Positions 10,801-16,348 of a stretch of 64,000 nucleotides of DNA are shown piece by piece. The first letter of the stretch is position 1, and every line of letters begins with the position of its first letter. A program made the translations under genes and the position numbers. The notes beneath the pieces were generated by a model, which saw only the letters and a program-made list of their open reading frames with translations, made no database searches and was not told the origin of the DNA. This stretch comes from SKLM01 sp964514285 (GTDB taxonomy: Bacteria > Chloroflexota > Anaerolineae > B4-G1), in contig CAZEQC010000003.1 in assembly GCA_964514285.1 (NCBI GenBank), positions 1-64,000 of the forward strand, read 5' to 3'.

Positions 10801-12200
10801 CCCGGCGTGCTGGCGAGCACGGTGCTCCCCTTCTTCGGGACGTACTTCCCACCCACCTTCTGAACGGAGTCGGGCATGGCCACGGTCGAGTCGTGGACCC
10901 TCGACGTGTCCACCATCTCCCGCTTGCCCGTCTTCGCGTTGATGAGCGGAACGACCGCCTTCTTCCCCTGCTTCCTCGCCCCGATAGCCATCTGGAGCGA
11001 GACGCCTGTGCTGGCCCCCTCCGGGGTATGCAGCGGGTCGAGTACGGCGAAGTGGGATGGGTCCACCAGCTTCGCCTCCTCGGTGATCCTGTTGGCGTCG
11101 GCCACGCCGCCCTCTCCAGCGATCGTGGTCTTCATCTGCCCGGAGATTATCCTCAGCGGGTTGGTCTGCTGCGGGGTGTTCGCCAACGAGACCTTGCCGA
11201 AGAACTCCTTGATGGGGCGGTTGAAGGTGTCGGGGGAGACGATCTCCTTGATCGTATCTCTTCGGTCGAGGTTGTTGCCGATGCGGCGGCTGATGACGTG
11301 CTGGTGGCCTGTGATGCGTTCGCCGACGAAGTCCTCGATGCCGTTGAGGTCCTTGAACATGAGAGAGTCTCGGGTGTCTGGCTTCTCCGTCCCCCGCGCG
11401 ACACCCAAGAGCCGACCGCTCGAGCGGAGCATGGCGTCGGCGTTGATGCGGTCGATCTTCTTGCCGAGCGTGCGCTCGGTGACTTCGGGGCTGAGCTCGG
11501 ACGCCTCGAAGTTCTGCTGGATGACCGTTGCGGCCTGCTCGTAGTTCTCGACCTCGGCCTTCGGGTCCAGCCGCTTGGCGAAGTCGATGGCGACCTTCTC
11601 GGTCTTGACGGGGCGGCCTCGGCCGTCGACCTTGTTGGCCTCGAGGATGTCCTTGCCCCACTGCCGCTCCAGCGTGTCGTCGCTGATCCCCATCGCCTTC
11701 ATGATCGGGTAGAGCGGGGGCTTGGCCCCACCGTGCTGGACCTGGAACTTCCGGGCCTTCGGGTCGAAGCCGACGTGGAGCGGGCGGCCCTTGATGTTGA
11801 AGAACGAGTCGAGCTCGCCGTTCTGTTTGACCTTGGTGTAGACCCCGGGCTTGAGCCGCCACTGGTTGTCGACCTGGAACTCGGAGCCGTCGACAATGTA
11901 GGAGTAGCGGTTGGTGACCTTCGGCAGCGTGGCGATCTTCTGCCGCTTCCGGTCGAGCACCTTCCCGGTCTTCTTGTCCTTCAGGACCATCGTGGCGCGC
12001 ACCGGGACTCCCCAGGTGCGCCCACCCATCTTGGCCTTCTTCTGAGAGGTGTAGTCGCCCGAGCTCTGCTTGTCGTCGATCTCGACGTCCTCCACCTCGA
12101 GGACGTGCCGGTCCCCCTCCTGAGGGAAACTGCTCTTGATCGACTCGATGGTGTTCGTCTTGAGAGCCTCGAAGCTCTCCTTCGGGTCCAGCCGCGCCAT
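4812..12200 (-). CDS. Single-chain DNA-directed RNA polymerase, fused beta and beta-prime subunits, with intein (2,462 aa precursor)
   Basis: The N-terminal half reads as beta: LDPLHTPEGASTGVSL, NMVPFISSDSPNRATM, GRHGNKG (778-784), and GGKHGAQALGSLGVYAMLAH at the beta C-terminal clamp. Beta-prime follows in frame: RTLKPEKGGLF, GIQAFKPKLTEGKAIKIHP and the catalytic NADFDGD (1378-1384). The second zinc site is complete (C1695, C1758, C1765, C1768), as is the trigger loop ERGTQLAMKAFH with His1805. The N-terminal beta-prime zinc ribbon is absent: RTLKPEKGGLFDE runs straight into TGGMDGKKWSHIKL. A 411-residue intein (1806-2216) interrupts the trigger loop; the mature chain would be 2,051 residues. 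No alpha, omega or sigma gene is seen. The gene has its own sigma70-like promoter and a hairpin in its leader, and lies among virion genes. It presumably transcribes a class of phage genes; whether it is packaged is unknown. Confidence 0.95.
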   Translation of the reverse strand: MARLDPKESFEALKTNTIESIKSSFPQEGDRHVLEVEDVEIDDKQSSGDYTSQKKAKMGGRTWGVPVRATMVLKDKKTGKVLDRKRQKIATLPKVTNRYSYIVDGSEFQVDNQWRLKPGVYTKVKQNGELDSFFNIKGRPLHVGFDPKARKFQVQHGGAKPPLYPIMKAMGISDDTLERQWGKDILEANKVDGRGRPVKTEKVAIDFAKRLDPKAEVENYEQAATVIQQNFEASELSPEVTERTLGKKIDRINADAMLRSSGRLLGVARGTEKPDTRDSLMFKDLNGIEDFVGERITGHQHVISRRIGNNLDRRDTIKEIVSPDTFNRPIKEFFGKVSLANTPQQTNPLRIISGQMKTTIAGEGGVADANRITEEAKLVDPSHFAVLDPLHTPEGASTGVSLQMAIGARKQGKKAVVPLINAKTGKREMVDTSRVHDSTVAMPDSVQKVGGKYVPKKGSTVLASTPGNEMRPVKMKDVQYVVPKSSQMFSLATNMVPFISSDSPNRATMAGRHMEQAIPLEDGETPLVQSALGDKTFDEIVGSFSSHHAPVGGKVVKVGKDSITVQGADRKKVEVPIYNNYPLNEKKGFMHSTPTVKKGDTVKKGQLLADTNYTKDGVYAPGKNLRVGYTPWKGLNFEDGVVISETAAQKLTSAHMHKKGLSTRDASLDGKRKYRAYYPDRLQKEQFDKLDDDGIVQVGQKVKPGDTLVAALADQQLTTEQQKLRLLHKSLVKPKKDKAITWEEDFEGEVVAVNRQGKKVEVHVKTREPMEVGDKLVGRHGNKGIVTGILPDEEMPQTKSGKPMEVLMNPIGTPGRMNVGQVLETAASKVARKSGKPFKVENFSQDDNLAFVEGELKKAGVTDKEDLVDPKTGKTVPGIQTGHQYILKMEHQVGKKVAARSRDAYDHNLVPRGGGKHGAQALGSLGVYAMLAHGAKANLREMQVTKSDKSQGGDKDELWGALQAGELLPPPKTTFAYEKFNGYLNALGVDTKKDGNSLNLVPLTDKQVLDMSEGELKDPGRTLKMRTLKPEKGGLFDEKVTGGMDGKKWSHIKLKEPMPNPLFEKAVMSLAGVRGPQFGKLIEGESGVMPDGTVVDKPGVKGATYGPKAVGALLDNIDVEKDLKQEETRIKGLKGQAQNESRRKIKYLRNLKKLGMSPRDAYMVQNVPVMPPSMRPISVMEDGSLQTDDLNELYKGLGIVNKKMGEFPKGTPESLKAPVAAGTYDHLKALTGIGGTLNSKHPGILQSLAGKEGPKTGFVQDTLIKRKQDMTARSTIVPEPSLSLDEAAIPRKAAKEMYKPFVVRELRRTAGASPLQAQKMIEADDPLAKKALERVVQDRPLILKRDPVLHKYGIQAFKPKLTEGKAIKIHPLVCSGYNADFDGDTMSAFVPIEKDAIKEAEGMFPSKNLFSPASQQVMYTPSHEQQVGLFMATQVGKKTNLKFKDQAALEKAHNAGEVKLTDVVSVGGVKTTLGRVRVDKALPKQLQGGEVLKDLRFQLTKKKQGELFQKAAESDPKSYPKMADSLKDIGNQTASTEGFSFGLEDFKTHKDVRDPILRQAASKAVKLDPNKEKDAQKIVDIYGDAMEEIEAGVKTKAKKQKTQLDRLEVAAGIKGNGYRQLTAAPVLFVDGSGKVVPNPVKKSFSEGLDTASYWSATSGGRKGIVQKVQSVSEPGYLTKMMTNSVIDTVVDEDDCGTARGINLSVDEPDVVGRYTTADVNLGRGKKIPAGTMLTPDVITKIKNNKSTAKVVVRSPMRCSHGKGVCKKCMGIDETGHEPDKGTNVGVMAAQALGERGTQLAMKAFHCNHSKTIVSVCPGRGTNPIMISMEDLFDLAPSTSEVDEDGEYKALTQEDGWLMADGDGWTLLTQVRRHAPTRPMVMVSDQSAVTICQDNHPIAVRENLVRCGECGNHRLKKPSPAASIKNGKHYCSACGHYQLPPEEKVGDELGFLPPVELEPKRWYGERRLIPENALHPLHLKKLDLDPYFVGAYIAEGWVGYRWTNPRNRKKKPYSIGLKQNPGPVRDRILERVHDEWRVRGRAPTIEIHSLKLGRRFESLFGCYSWNKALPPDFIHYDRDWLADFLCGLIDGDGTSKSDTDGADRIAIDTTSFELAQQVVIICTRLGIISNLLATTHRELTRHQGFRVVLRITGWAKGLLASSIKVSSVEKCSPAQEVSVSGQHLISNIRSVYYTDEFVYDVTTSSSTFVAGGLLNHNSGGVYEGKEAKSLTSGGLNRATELLYLKKKVKGSATLATSSGKIRRIKKDPAGGYRVKIGDTEDYIPADRARLSNVRVGQAVKKGDPLTKGPVNPHELLPLVGMSKTQGHLAGELHGIYGKYGIRRRNSEAMVRALSGVTKVEDPGDNPDLLPGDFASTTQVYDWNKKHKKGQPVKHAPVLRGVKQIPLDVQEDWMARLNHEHLRSTIIEASQQGWSSDLHGLNPIPPLIHGVEFGKGTKDKPWRY
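5553..6785 (-). mobile_element. Intein with LAGLIDADG homing endonuclease and zinc ribbon inside the RNA polymerase (411 aa)
   Basis: The intein starts at Cys1806, right after MKAFH, and ends GGLLNHN at Asn2216, followed by Ser+1 of the extein SGGVYEG. Removing it restores FH-SGG, matching FH-IGG of bacterial beta-prime. Splicing residues are Cys1, the block B region TICQDNHPIAV (His90 of the intein), the block F region FVYDVT, and the terminal His-Asn with Ser+1. Two dodecapeptide endonuclease motifs are seen, VGAYIAEGW (intein 183-191) and CGLIDGDGT (280-288), so the homing endonuclease looks intact with acidic residues at both sites. A CxxC...CxxC ribbon (C101, C104, C125, C128) lies between the splicing and endonuclease parts. 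Splicing is needed for an active polymerase because the insertion splits the trigger loop. Confidence 0.93.
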
Positions 12201-12215
12201 CTCACCCCCGTCATC

Positions 12216-12233
12216 GAGAGGTCCAAGCCTCTC
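12216..12233 (-). other. Leader hairpin upstream of the RNA polymerase start
   Basis: A perfect 6-bp stem (GAGAGG/CCTCTC) with a 6-base loop lies in the predicted 5' leader of the RNA polymerase mRNA, 15-33 bases before its ATG at 12200 and just upstream of the GGGGGTG ribosome site. It could affect mRNA stability or translation. No riboswitch class is recognised. Confidence 0.4.
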
Positions 12234-12248
12234 TAGGAGTCCAGGATC

Positions 12249-12277
12249 ACTGTACCAAGGCCGCGCAAGAGGGACAA
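12249..12277 (-). promoter_or_regulatory. Sigma70-like promoter for the RNA polymerase gene
   Basis: On the minus strand TTGTCC (12272-12277) is separated by exactly 17 bases from TACAGT (12249-12254). This lies about 50 bp upstream of the ATG at 12200. The same TTGnnn-17-TAnnnT layout occurs at 18357-18385 and 23660-23688, which supports it. It implies that host RNA polymerase could transcribe the phage polymerase gene. Confidence 0.5.
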
Positions 12278-12285
12278 CTGCGGGC

Positions 12286-12293
12286 GGTATAAG
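12286..12293 (+). promoter_or_regulatory. Candidate phage promoter element GGTATAAG
   Basis: GGTATAAG lies 49 bp upstream of the first mini-gene and 5' of a small hairpin (12304-12325) and the AGGAGG site. The same octamer occurs at 18429-18436 before the first replication gene. There is no TTG at the -35 distance, so it may be a different promoter class from the sigma70-like sites. Only the recurrence and position support this. Confidence 0.4.
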
Positions 12294-12341
12294 ACCTATG
12301 ACGCCGGGACCAAGCTAGCCCCCCGGTAAACAGGAGGAATT

Positions 12342-12440
12342 GTGGACTATTGCGTTCTGTACCAGAGAGGAGATGAAGACGACCCTTGCGGGGATCTCGA
12401 GGAGAGCATCGACGACGCTCTCCAAAGGGAGTGCCGTTGA
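12342..12440 (+). CDS. Mini-gene 1: 32-residue acidic protein
   Basis: This GTG-started frame (MDYCVLYQRGDEDDPC...) has AGGAGG five bases upstream and ends in a TTGA overlap with the second mini-gene. The product is strongly acidic with three cysteines (positions 4, 16 and 31). It lies on the plus strand, opposite in direction to its neighbours, inside a unit bounded by a GGTATAAG element and a strong terminator. No family is recognised. The ribosome site, tight coupling and terminator support a real gene; the size makes it easy to miss. Confidence 0.55.
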   Translation: MDYCVLYQRGDEDDPCGDLEESIDDALQRECR

Positions 12441-12553
12441 AAATCTTTCTGCTCGCCGCGTTCATCGCCTTTGCGGTCAACGTGACGCGGCGGCCGGAAG
12501 ATTGGTTGATCGACCCGAACTACTGCGAGCCTGAACGGCCGAAGTGGTGGTGA
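12437..12553 (+). CDS. Mini-gene 2: 38-residue protein with N-terminal hydrophobic segment
   Basis: The frame starts at a TTG that overlaps the TGA of mini-gene 1, with GGGAG eight bases upstream. The product begins MKIFLLAAFIAFAVNVTRR and ends in KWW. Residues 3-16 are hydrophobic with a single Lys before, as in a short signal peptide or a signal-anchored peptide. A terminator follows 17 bases after the stop. A small membrane-directed peptide, for example a regulator of lysis or of host membrane processes, is possible, but no function can be assigned. Confidence 0.55.
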   Translation: MKIFLLAAFIAFAVNVTRRPEDWLIDPNYCEPERPKWW

Positions 12554-12569
12554 AAGTCGTCGCCGCCCG

Positions 12570-12607
12570 CGCGGGGGAGCTTGCTTGCAGGCTCCCCCGC
12601 GTTTCTT
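12570..12607 (+). terminator. Rho-independent terminator of the mini-operon
   Basis: An 11-bp perfect GC stem (CGCGGGGGAGC pairing with GCTCCCCCGCG) with a 10-base loop is followed by TTTCTT. The T-tract is present only in the plus direction, so it terminates the mini-operon rather than the portal transcript. Confidence 0.85.
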
Positions 12608-12624
12608 AGCTGATCATCAGATGG
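12603..12624. repeat. 22-bp 3'-end repeat, copy 1
   Basis: This 22-bp sequence starts TTCTTAGCTG and spans the stop codon of the portal gene. It matches 35394-35415 at 21 of 22 positions. Both copies place an Ile-TGA stop at the same point, followed on the minus strand by CATCAGCTAAGAA or its one-base variant. Each lies where a minus-strand operon meets the end of a plus-strand unit. Confidence 0.7.
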
Positions 12625-14491
12625 ACGACGCCTCTCGACGAGGGGGCCGCTGCTCGGGAAGGGGGGCCCCGGCGGACCCCTGCTGGGCAGGCTGCTGGCC
12701 CGCACCGAGCTGCTGGGCGATCTGCTGGGCGAGCTGCGGGTTCTGGGCAGCGATGCGCTGGAGGACCTGCTGCTGACCCTGCGGAGACAGCGTGCGGATG
12801 CGATCGACCATCTGCTGGAACTGGCCGCTGGGCTCCGGAGTCGGAGGCGGGCTGACCCCCTGCTCCCTGGCGTCCTCTCCTGGCTCGCCGGGGGCCGTGC
12901 CGTGCTGGCCTGACTGCATCTGCTGTTGCTCGCGGGCCATGACCATCTGAGCCTTGGCCTGCCACTTCGCCTGCTCGACCTGGGCCTTGCCGCCGATGGC
13001 CGCCTCGGCGAGCTGCTGCTCCTCGACACCCTTGAGCCGACGCTTGACCTCCTTGCGGAGCAGATCGTCCTCCTCTTCGGGGTTGAAGTCGGAGTCCTGA
13101 AGCATCGTGGTGTCGCTGATCAGCTTCGCCTGGTTCATCTGGAACAGGAACGCCTTGCGCTGGAGATCGTCAGCCATCTTGAACGGCTTGAAGCGTATGT
13201 CCACCTCAGGCCAATCCAGGTGCGAGGCTGTGCGCCGGATGATGAAGAACCGAATGAGCCGGGCGAGGCCCGACACGTACCGGAGGAAGGTGTTCTCGAG
13301 CATCCGGAGGCTGACGTTGGAGCCCGACCACGACAGACCGCCGAAGATGAGCTCGGGCGGGCAGCCCATGCCGGCGATGATCGTGTCGGCGATCTGCCGC
13401 ATCTCGGCGTTCAAGAGCAGAGCGCGGCCGTCGCCTCCAACGGTCTGGTGCTGAAGCGGGATGGGCATGACTGGCATGTAGAGCGGGTCCCGCCGCCACT
13501 TCATGATCTCGCCCATCACGTGCTCGCGCCAGTCCTTCAGGTTGACGAGCTCGTAGGGATTGGCCCCTGGGGCGGACATGCCCGGAGAGAGCACGTTGAG
13601 TGGGAGCATCCGCTCGAGCAGGACGGCCTCCTGGCTCTTCTTCATGAGCTGGAGGTAGAAGGTGTCCTTGAGGACCGGCATCAAGAGCGGGGTGCCCCAG
13701 CCGCGGTTCAGCTTGCCGGTGAGGATCGAGGGCCGCCGCAGGTGGTAGACGTTGTCTGGGTCGAGGACCACGGCCTTGCGCTTGTCCACCGCGTCGATGA
13801 AGACCTGCGGGGAACGATCGACGATGCCGCGCTTGCCCACCATGATGGCGTTCTTGAGATAGCCTGGCAGAGTGTAGTAGTAGGTCGTCTCTCCCGTGAG
13901 ATCGTTGTACCTGATGTCGATATCCTCTGGGTTCCAGAGGATGAGACGGGTGTTGTGCGGGGTCTTGAGGAACTGGTCGCGGACCTCGGCGTCCCCATCA
14001 TGCCCACAGGTCTTGCACTTCAGGTAGAACTTGCAGCTCCTGAAGGTGTAGTTCGCCTTCGTGGCCTGGATCTCGGTCTTGCACCGCTCGCACTTCAGCC
14101 ACTTGACGAAGGGGTGGCTCAACGACAGGATCGCGTTGCCGTAGCAGTGGAAGAAGAGCCCGATGTCCACCAGCGTCGAGCGGAGGTGGAGATCCTGCTC
14201 GAAGTAGCCCTCCCACCGATTCTTGAGCCCCTCGCTGTCGGTGTCGATGACCATGTCCGTGATCGGATACTCGGCCATCTTGTTCACGACCGTCGCGATC
14301 AGTGGGTTGGTGAGGTAGTAGAACCTGCACCACTGGAACATCTGCTTGACGGTGCTGGGCAGGTAGGTGTGGGCCAGATCGAAGAAGGGGTTGGGGTAGG
14401 AGATGCCTTGAGCCTGCGCCGTGCCGCCGATGCGACCACGCAACCTCGCTGTGCGAACGTTGGACGTCGGGGCTCCGCCGTAGTTGAACAT
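12617..14491 (-). CDS. Portal protein with inserted zinc ribbon (624 aa)
   Basis: Portal features are visible in order: a helical N-terminal region with NPLIATVVNKMAEYP (62-76), FHCYGNAILS (114-123), a long middle domain ending RMLPLNVLSPG, and CPPELIFGGLSWSGSNVSLR. The tail is long, charged and glutamine-rich (about 500-624), as expected for the crown/C-terminal part. The portal forms the dodecameric ring through which DNA is packaged and ejected. Unusually, residues 134-162 hold CERC...CKTC, a zinc ribbon inserted after the FHCYGNA segment. The gene is followed by the 331-residue glycine-rich gene two bases upstream. The ATG start has no competitor nearby. Confidence 0.8.
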   Translation of the reverse strand: MFNYGGAPTSNVRTARLRGRIGGTAQAQGISYPNPFFDLAHTYLPSTVKQMFQWCRFYYLTNPLIATVVNKMAEYPITDMVIDTDSEGLKNRWEGYFEQDLHLRSTLVDIGLFFHCYGNAILSLSHPFVKWLKCERCKTEIQATKANYTFRSCKFYLKCKTCGHDGDAEVRDQFLKTPHNTRLILWNPEDIDIRYNDLTGETTYYYTLPGYLKNAIMVGKRGIVDRSPQVFIDAVDKRKAVVLDPDNVYHLRRPSILTGKLNRGWGTPLLMPVLKDTFYLQLMKKSQEAVLLERMLPLNVLSPGMSAPGANPYELVNLKDWREHVMGEIMKWRRDPLYMPVMPIPLQHQTVGGDGRALLLNAEMRQIADTIIAGMGCPPELIFGGLSWSGSNVSLRMLENTFLRYVSGLARLIRFFIIRRTASHLDWPEVDIRFKPFKMADDLQRKAFLFQMNQAKLISDTTMLQDSDFNPEEEDDLLRKEVKRRLKGVEEQQLAEAAIGGKAQVEQAKWQAKAQMVMAREQQQMQSGQHGTAPGEPGEDAREQGVSPPPTPEPSGQFQQMVDRIRTLSPQGQQQVLQRIAAQNPQLAQQIAQQLGAGQQPAQQGSAGAPLPEQRPPRREASSI

Positions 14492-14492
14492 G

Positions 14493-15488
14493 CTACCTCA
14501 CCACCCCCGGTGCGACACGACCCCGCGCTCGTCGGAGGGCGCCTGCGCGGCCCGGAAGAGCGCCGGCCGGGCCTGACGCGGCCTGCGACGGGGTCTGCTG
14601 CCCGCCGAGGAGCTTCCCAGCCCCAGCGGCGATGCCCGAACCGACGCCGAGCGCGGCCAGCATCGGAAGGCCGCCGCCAAGAGAGTACCCAGCCGACTCA
14701 ACGATGCCTCTTGCTGCTGGACGGATGTCTCTCTTCTGGACACCCTCCGCGACACCAGGAGCGGCGAAAGCCACCGGGAGCCCGACGCCGAGCGCAGCTC
14801 CTGGCGCCAGCAGGTTGGCCTTGATCGCCGTTCCTGGCTTCGTCGCGTAGCCACGCACCAGCCCTGGAAGAGAGGTCATGCCCTCTTCAGCCAGCAGCCT
14901 CTGAGCGGCTTCGGAGCGGAGCTTCTGCTTGGTGAGGAACTTGTCCGCTCGGCCACCTCGCCAGAGCTTGGAGACGGCCCCTGTCTTCTTGTCGGCGACG
15001 GCCCCTGTCTTCTTGTCGGCGACGGCCTTGTTGACAGCGCCCTTCGTAGGAGTGATCCTGCCCACCCCGCCAGTCTCTACCTTCTTCGGGATCTTCCAGC
15101 CCATGCCCTTGAGGGCGCGCACCCGGGCTTCTTGCAGTGACTCCCCCGTCTGGGGCTTGAACTTCTGCCCACGCCAGCCAGTCCCCTTGCCCATGTAGCC
15201 GGTCAGGCCGTGAGCCTGTCGCTGGGCAAACTGGCCGATCTGCTTTCGTCCCGCCTTGGTCGCCGCCTGACCACCAGCAACACCAGCGAGGCCCCCGACG
15301 AGAGCCCCCCTGACCGCTCCAGTAGCTCGTTGTTCTGGAGGAGCGCTGTAGTAGCCTGCCGTCCCGCCGATCCCGGCGCCCAGCAAGCCGCCGATGGCTC
15401 GGCCAGCCCCGGCCCCCAGTGCGATCTTCTCGAGCTCGTCGACCTGTGCATCAACGAGAGCGAGGTCAGCCGAATAGTCTCCCAGCAT
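14493..15488 (-). CDS. Glycine-zipper virion-associated protein with DELEKIA motif (331 aa)
   Basis: Residues 17-23 read DELEKIA, the motif shared with several proteins in 35932-37679. Glycine/alanine-rich hydrophobic segments follow (about 24-44, 60-82, 215-240 and 265-295), typical of membrane-inserting or ejected phage proteins. A 24-bp tandem duplication encodes two copies of ADKKTGAV in the middle. The N-terminus overlaps the upstream gene by 23 bp and the gene ends two bases before the portal ATG. A pilot, ejection or internal head protein is a reasonable inference. No enzymatic motif is present. Confidence 0.7.
   Translation of the reverse strand: MLGDYSADLALVDAQVDELEKIALGAGAGRAIGGLLGAGIGGTAGYYSAPPEQRATGAVRGALVGGLAGVAGGQAATKAGRKQIGQFAQRQAHGLTGYMGKGTGWRGQKFKPQTGESLQEARVRALKGMGWKIPKKVETGGVGRITPTKGAVNKAVADKKTGAVADKKTGAVSKLWRGGRADKFLTKQKLRSEAAQRLLAEEGMTSLPGLVRGYATKPGTAIKANLLAPGAALGVGLPVAFAAPGVAEGVQKRDIRPAARGIVESAGYSLGGGLPMLAALGVGSGIAAGAGKLLGGQQTPSQAASGPAGALPGRAGALRRARGRVAPGVVR
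14973..15020 (-). repeat. 24-bp perfect tandem duplication inside the 331-residue gene
   Basis: Two identical 24-bp units (14973-14996 and 14997-15020) encode two consecutive ADKKTGAV octapeptides and keep the frame. This is likely replication slippage in a flexible linker. Confidence 0.9.
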
Positions 15489-16347
15489 CCTGCACCACCT
15501 TCAGTTGCTCTTCGAGCTGCCGCTGACGGTACAGAACGTAGTCCCGCGCCACCAGCAGTTTCGCTACCTGGACGTCGACTACGGTTTCCTGGAGCTCGTC
15601 ACGATCGTCGCCGAGGATGACGCACTGGTTGTACCGAGCCTCCACCGGCCTGTGATCACGCTCGAACTCCTTCACGAGCTCGGACTCCGGAGCTCCGCAG
15701 TGGTCGCAGACGGCGTTGTCGTCGTCCCGGTCGATCCTACCACACTCCCGACACCTGTATTGGGGCCGGGAGGCCCACTCCTGAGCGACGTTCGCGGGCG
15801 GGGGCAGGTAGTAAACCCCCTCATCGAGAAAGGCGGCAGCGATGAACATCTCCACCTCCTCGGACAGGGCGTGCGAGTCGATCTTCCCCATCATGTCGAG
15901 CGCCGCCATCACCTGAGCGACGGTGGGCTTCTGCATGGTGTGGAAGTTCGGAATGTTGTTGTTCAACGCGGCGCACACGACAACGAAGACATCCCACGCC
16001 TTCCAAGGAGATGGCGTGAGGTGGCAGGTCTTGACCGCCTGTATCTGCTGCCAGTTGAGCGAGCTGATGGACGGCTGTCGGAAGTCGTCCTTGAGCTCCG
16101 CCGCCAGTGTCTCCGGCTCCCAGTCCAGCCAGTCCGTGCCGTACTTGTTGATGATGACGAAGTCCAGCAGGAGTGGGTGGGCGTCGTGGTGGGCAAGAAA
16201 GTTCGAGGCGGTGAACGGGTGCACCTGGGGCTCCGTGTCTTCGGAGTCCTGCTCCTCTGCCGGCTCTTCGGCAGCCTCGACGACGGGCTTCTCTTCCTCA
16301 GCGTCTTGAAGCTGCCGGTAGAACCTCTCCTCGAGGACCGTCGACAC
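15466..16347 (-). CDS. Hypothetical protein with zinc ribbon (about 293 aa)
   Basis: I chose the GTG at 16347 (VSTVLEERFYRQL), one base after the TAG of the upstream gene. A GTG at 16377 is also open but overlaps that gene by 29 bp and has no clear ribosome site. The protein has an acidic N-terminal linker, a helical core with tryptophans (residues about 45-185), then a ribbon CRECG...CDHCG (about 200-222) and a C-terminal coiled coil rich in Glu and Gln. It lies between the candidate decoration protein and the portal-side genes. A DNA- or protein-binding accessory of head assembly is possible; the family is unknown. Confidence 0.65.
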   Translation of the reverse strand: MSTVLEERFYRQLQDAEEEKPVVEAAEEPAEEQDSEDTEPQVHPFTASNFLAHHDAHPLLLDFVIINKYGTDWLDWEPETLAAELKDDFRQPSISSLNWQQIQAVKTCHLTPSPWKAWDVFVVVCAALNNNIPNFHTMQKPTVAQVMAALDMMGKIDSHALSEEVEMFIAAAFLDEGVYYLPPPANVAQEWASRPQYRCRECGRIDRDDDNAVCDHCGAPESELVKEFERDHRPVEARYNQCVILGDDRDELQETVVDVQVAKLLVARDYVLYRQRQLEEQLKVVQDAGRLFG

Positions 16348-16348
16348 G

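Noticed and set aside
10207..11862. Second minus-strand frame (551 codons) inside the RNA polymerase gene
   Set aside because: Offset-frame shadow of conserved beta sequence; Arg/Gly/His-rich low-complexity translation.
4812..12200. Bacterial RpoBC fusion (as in Helicobacter) from host contamination
   Set aside because: Neighbouring genes are phage virion genes with tight overlaps, the N-terminal beta-prime zinc ribbon is missing, and several core residues differ.
12926..14824. Plus-strand frame (632 codons) opposite the portal
   Set aside because: Antisense of the portal gene, no ribosome site, and it crosses into the 331-residue gene.
14973..15020. Tandem 24-bp copies considered as a start of a CRISPR array
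   Set aside because: Only two copies with no spacer, in frame within a gene. No CRISPR array or cas1/cas2 was found anywhere, so the Cas4-like gene is not read as adaptation.
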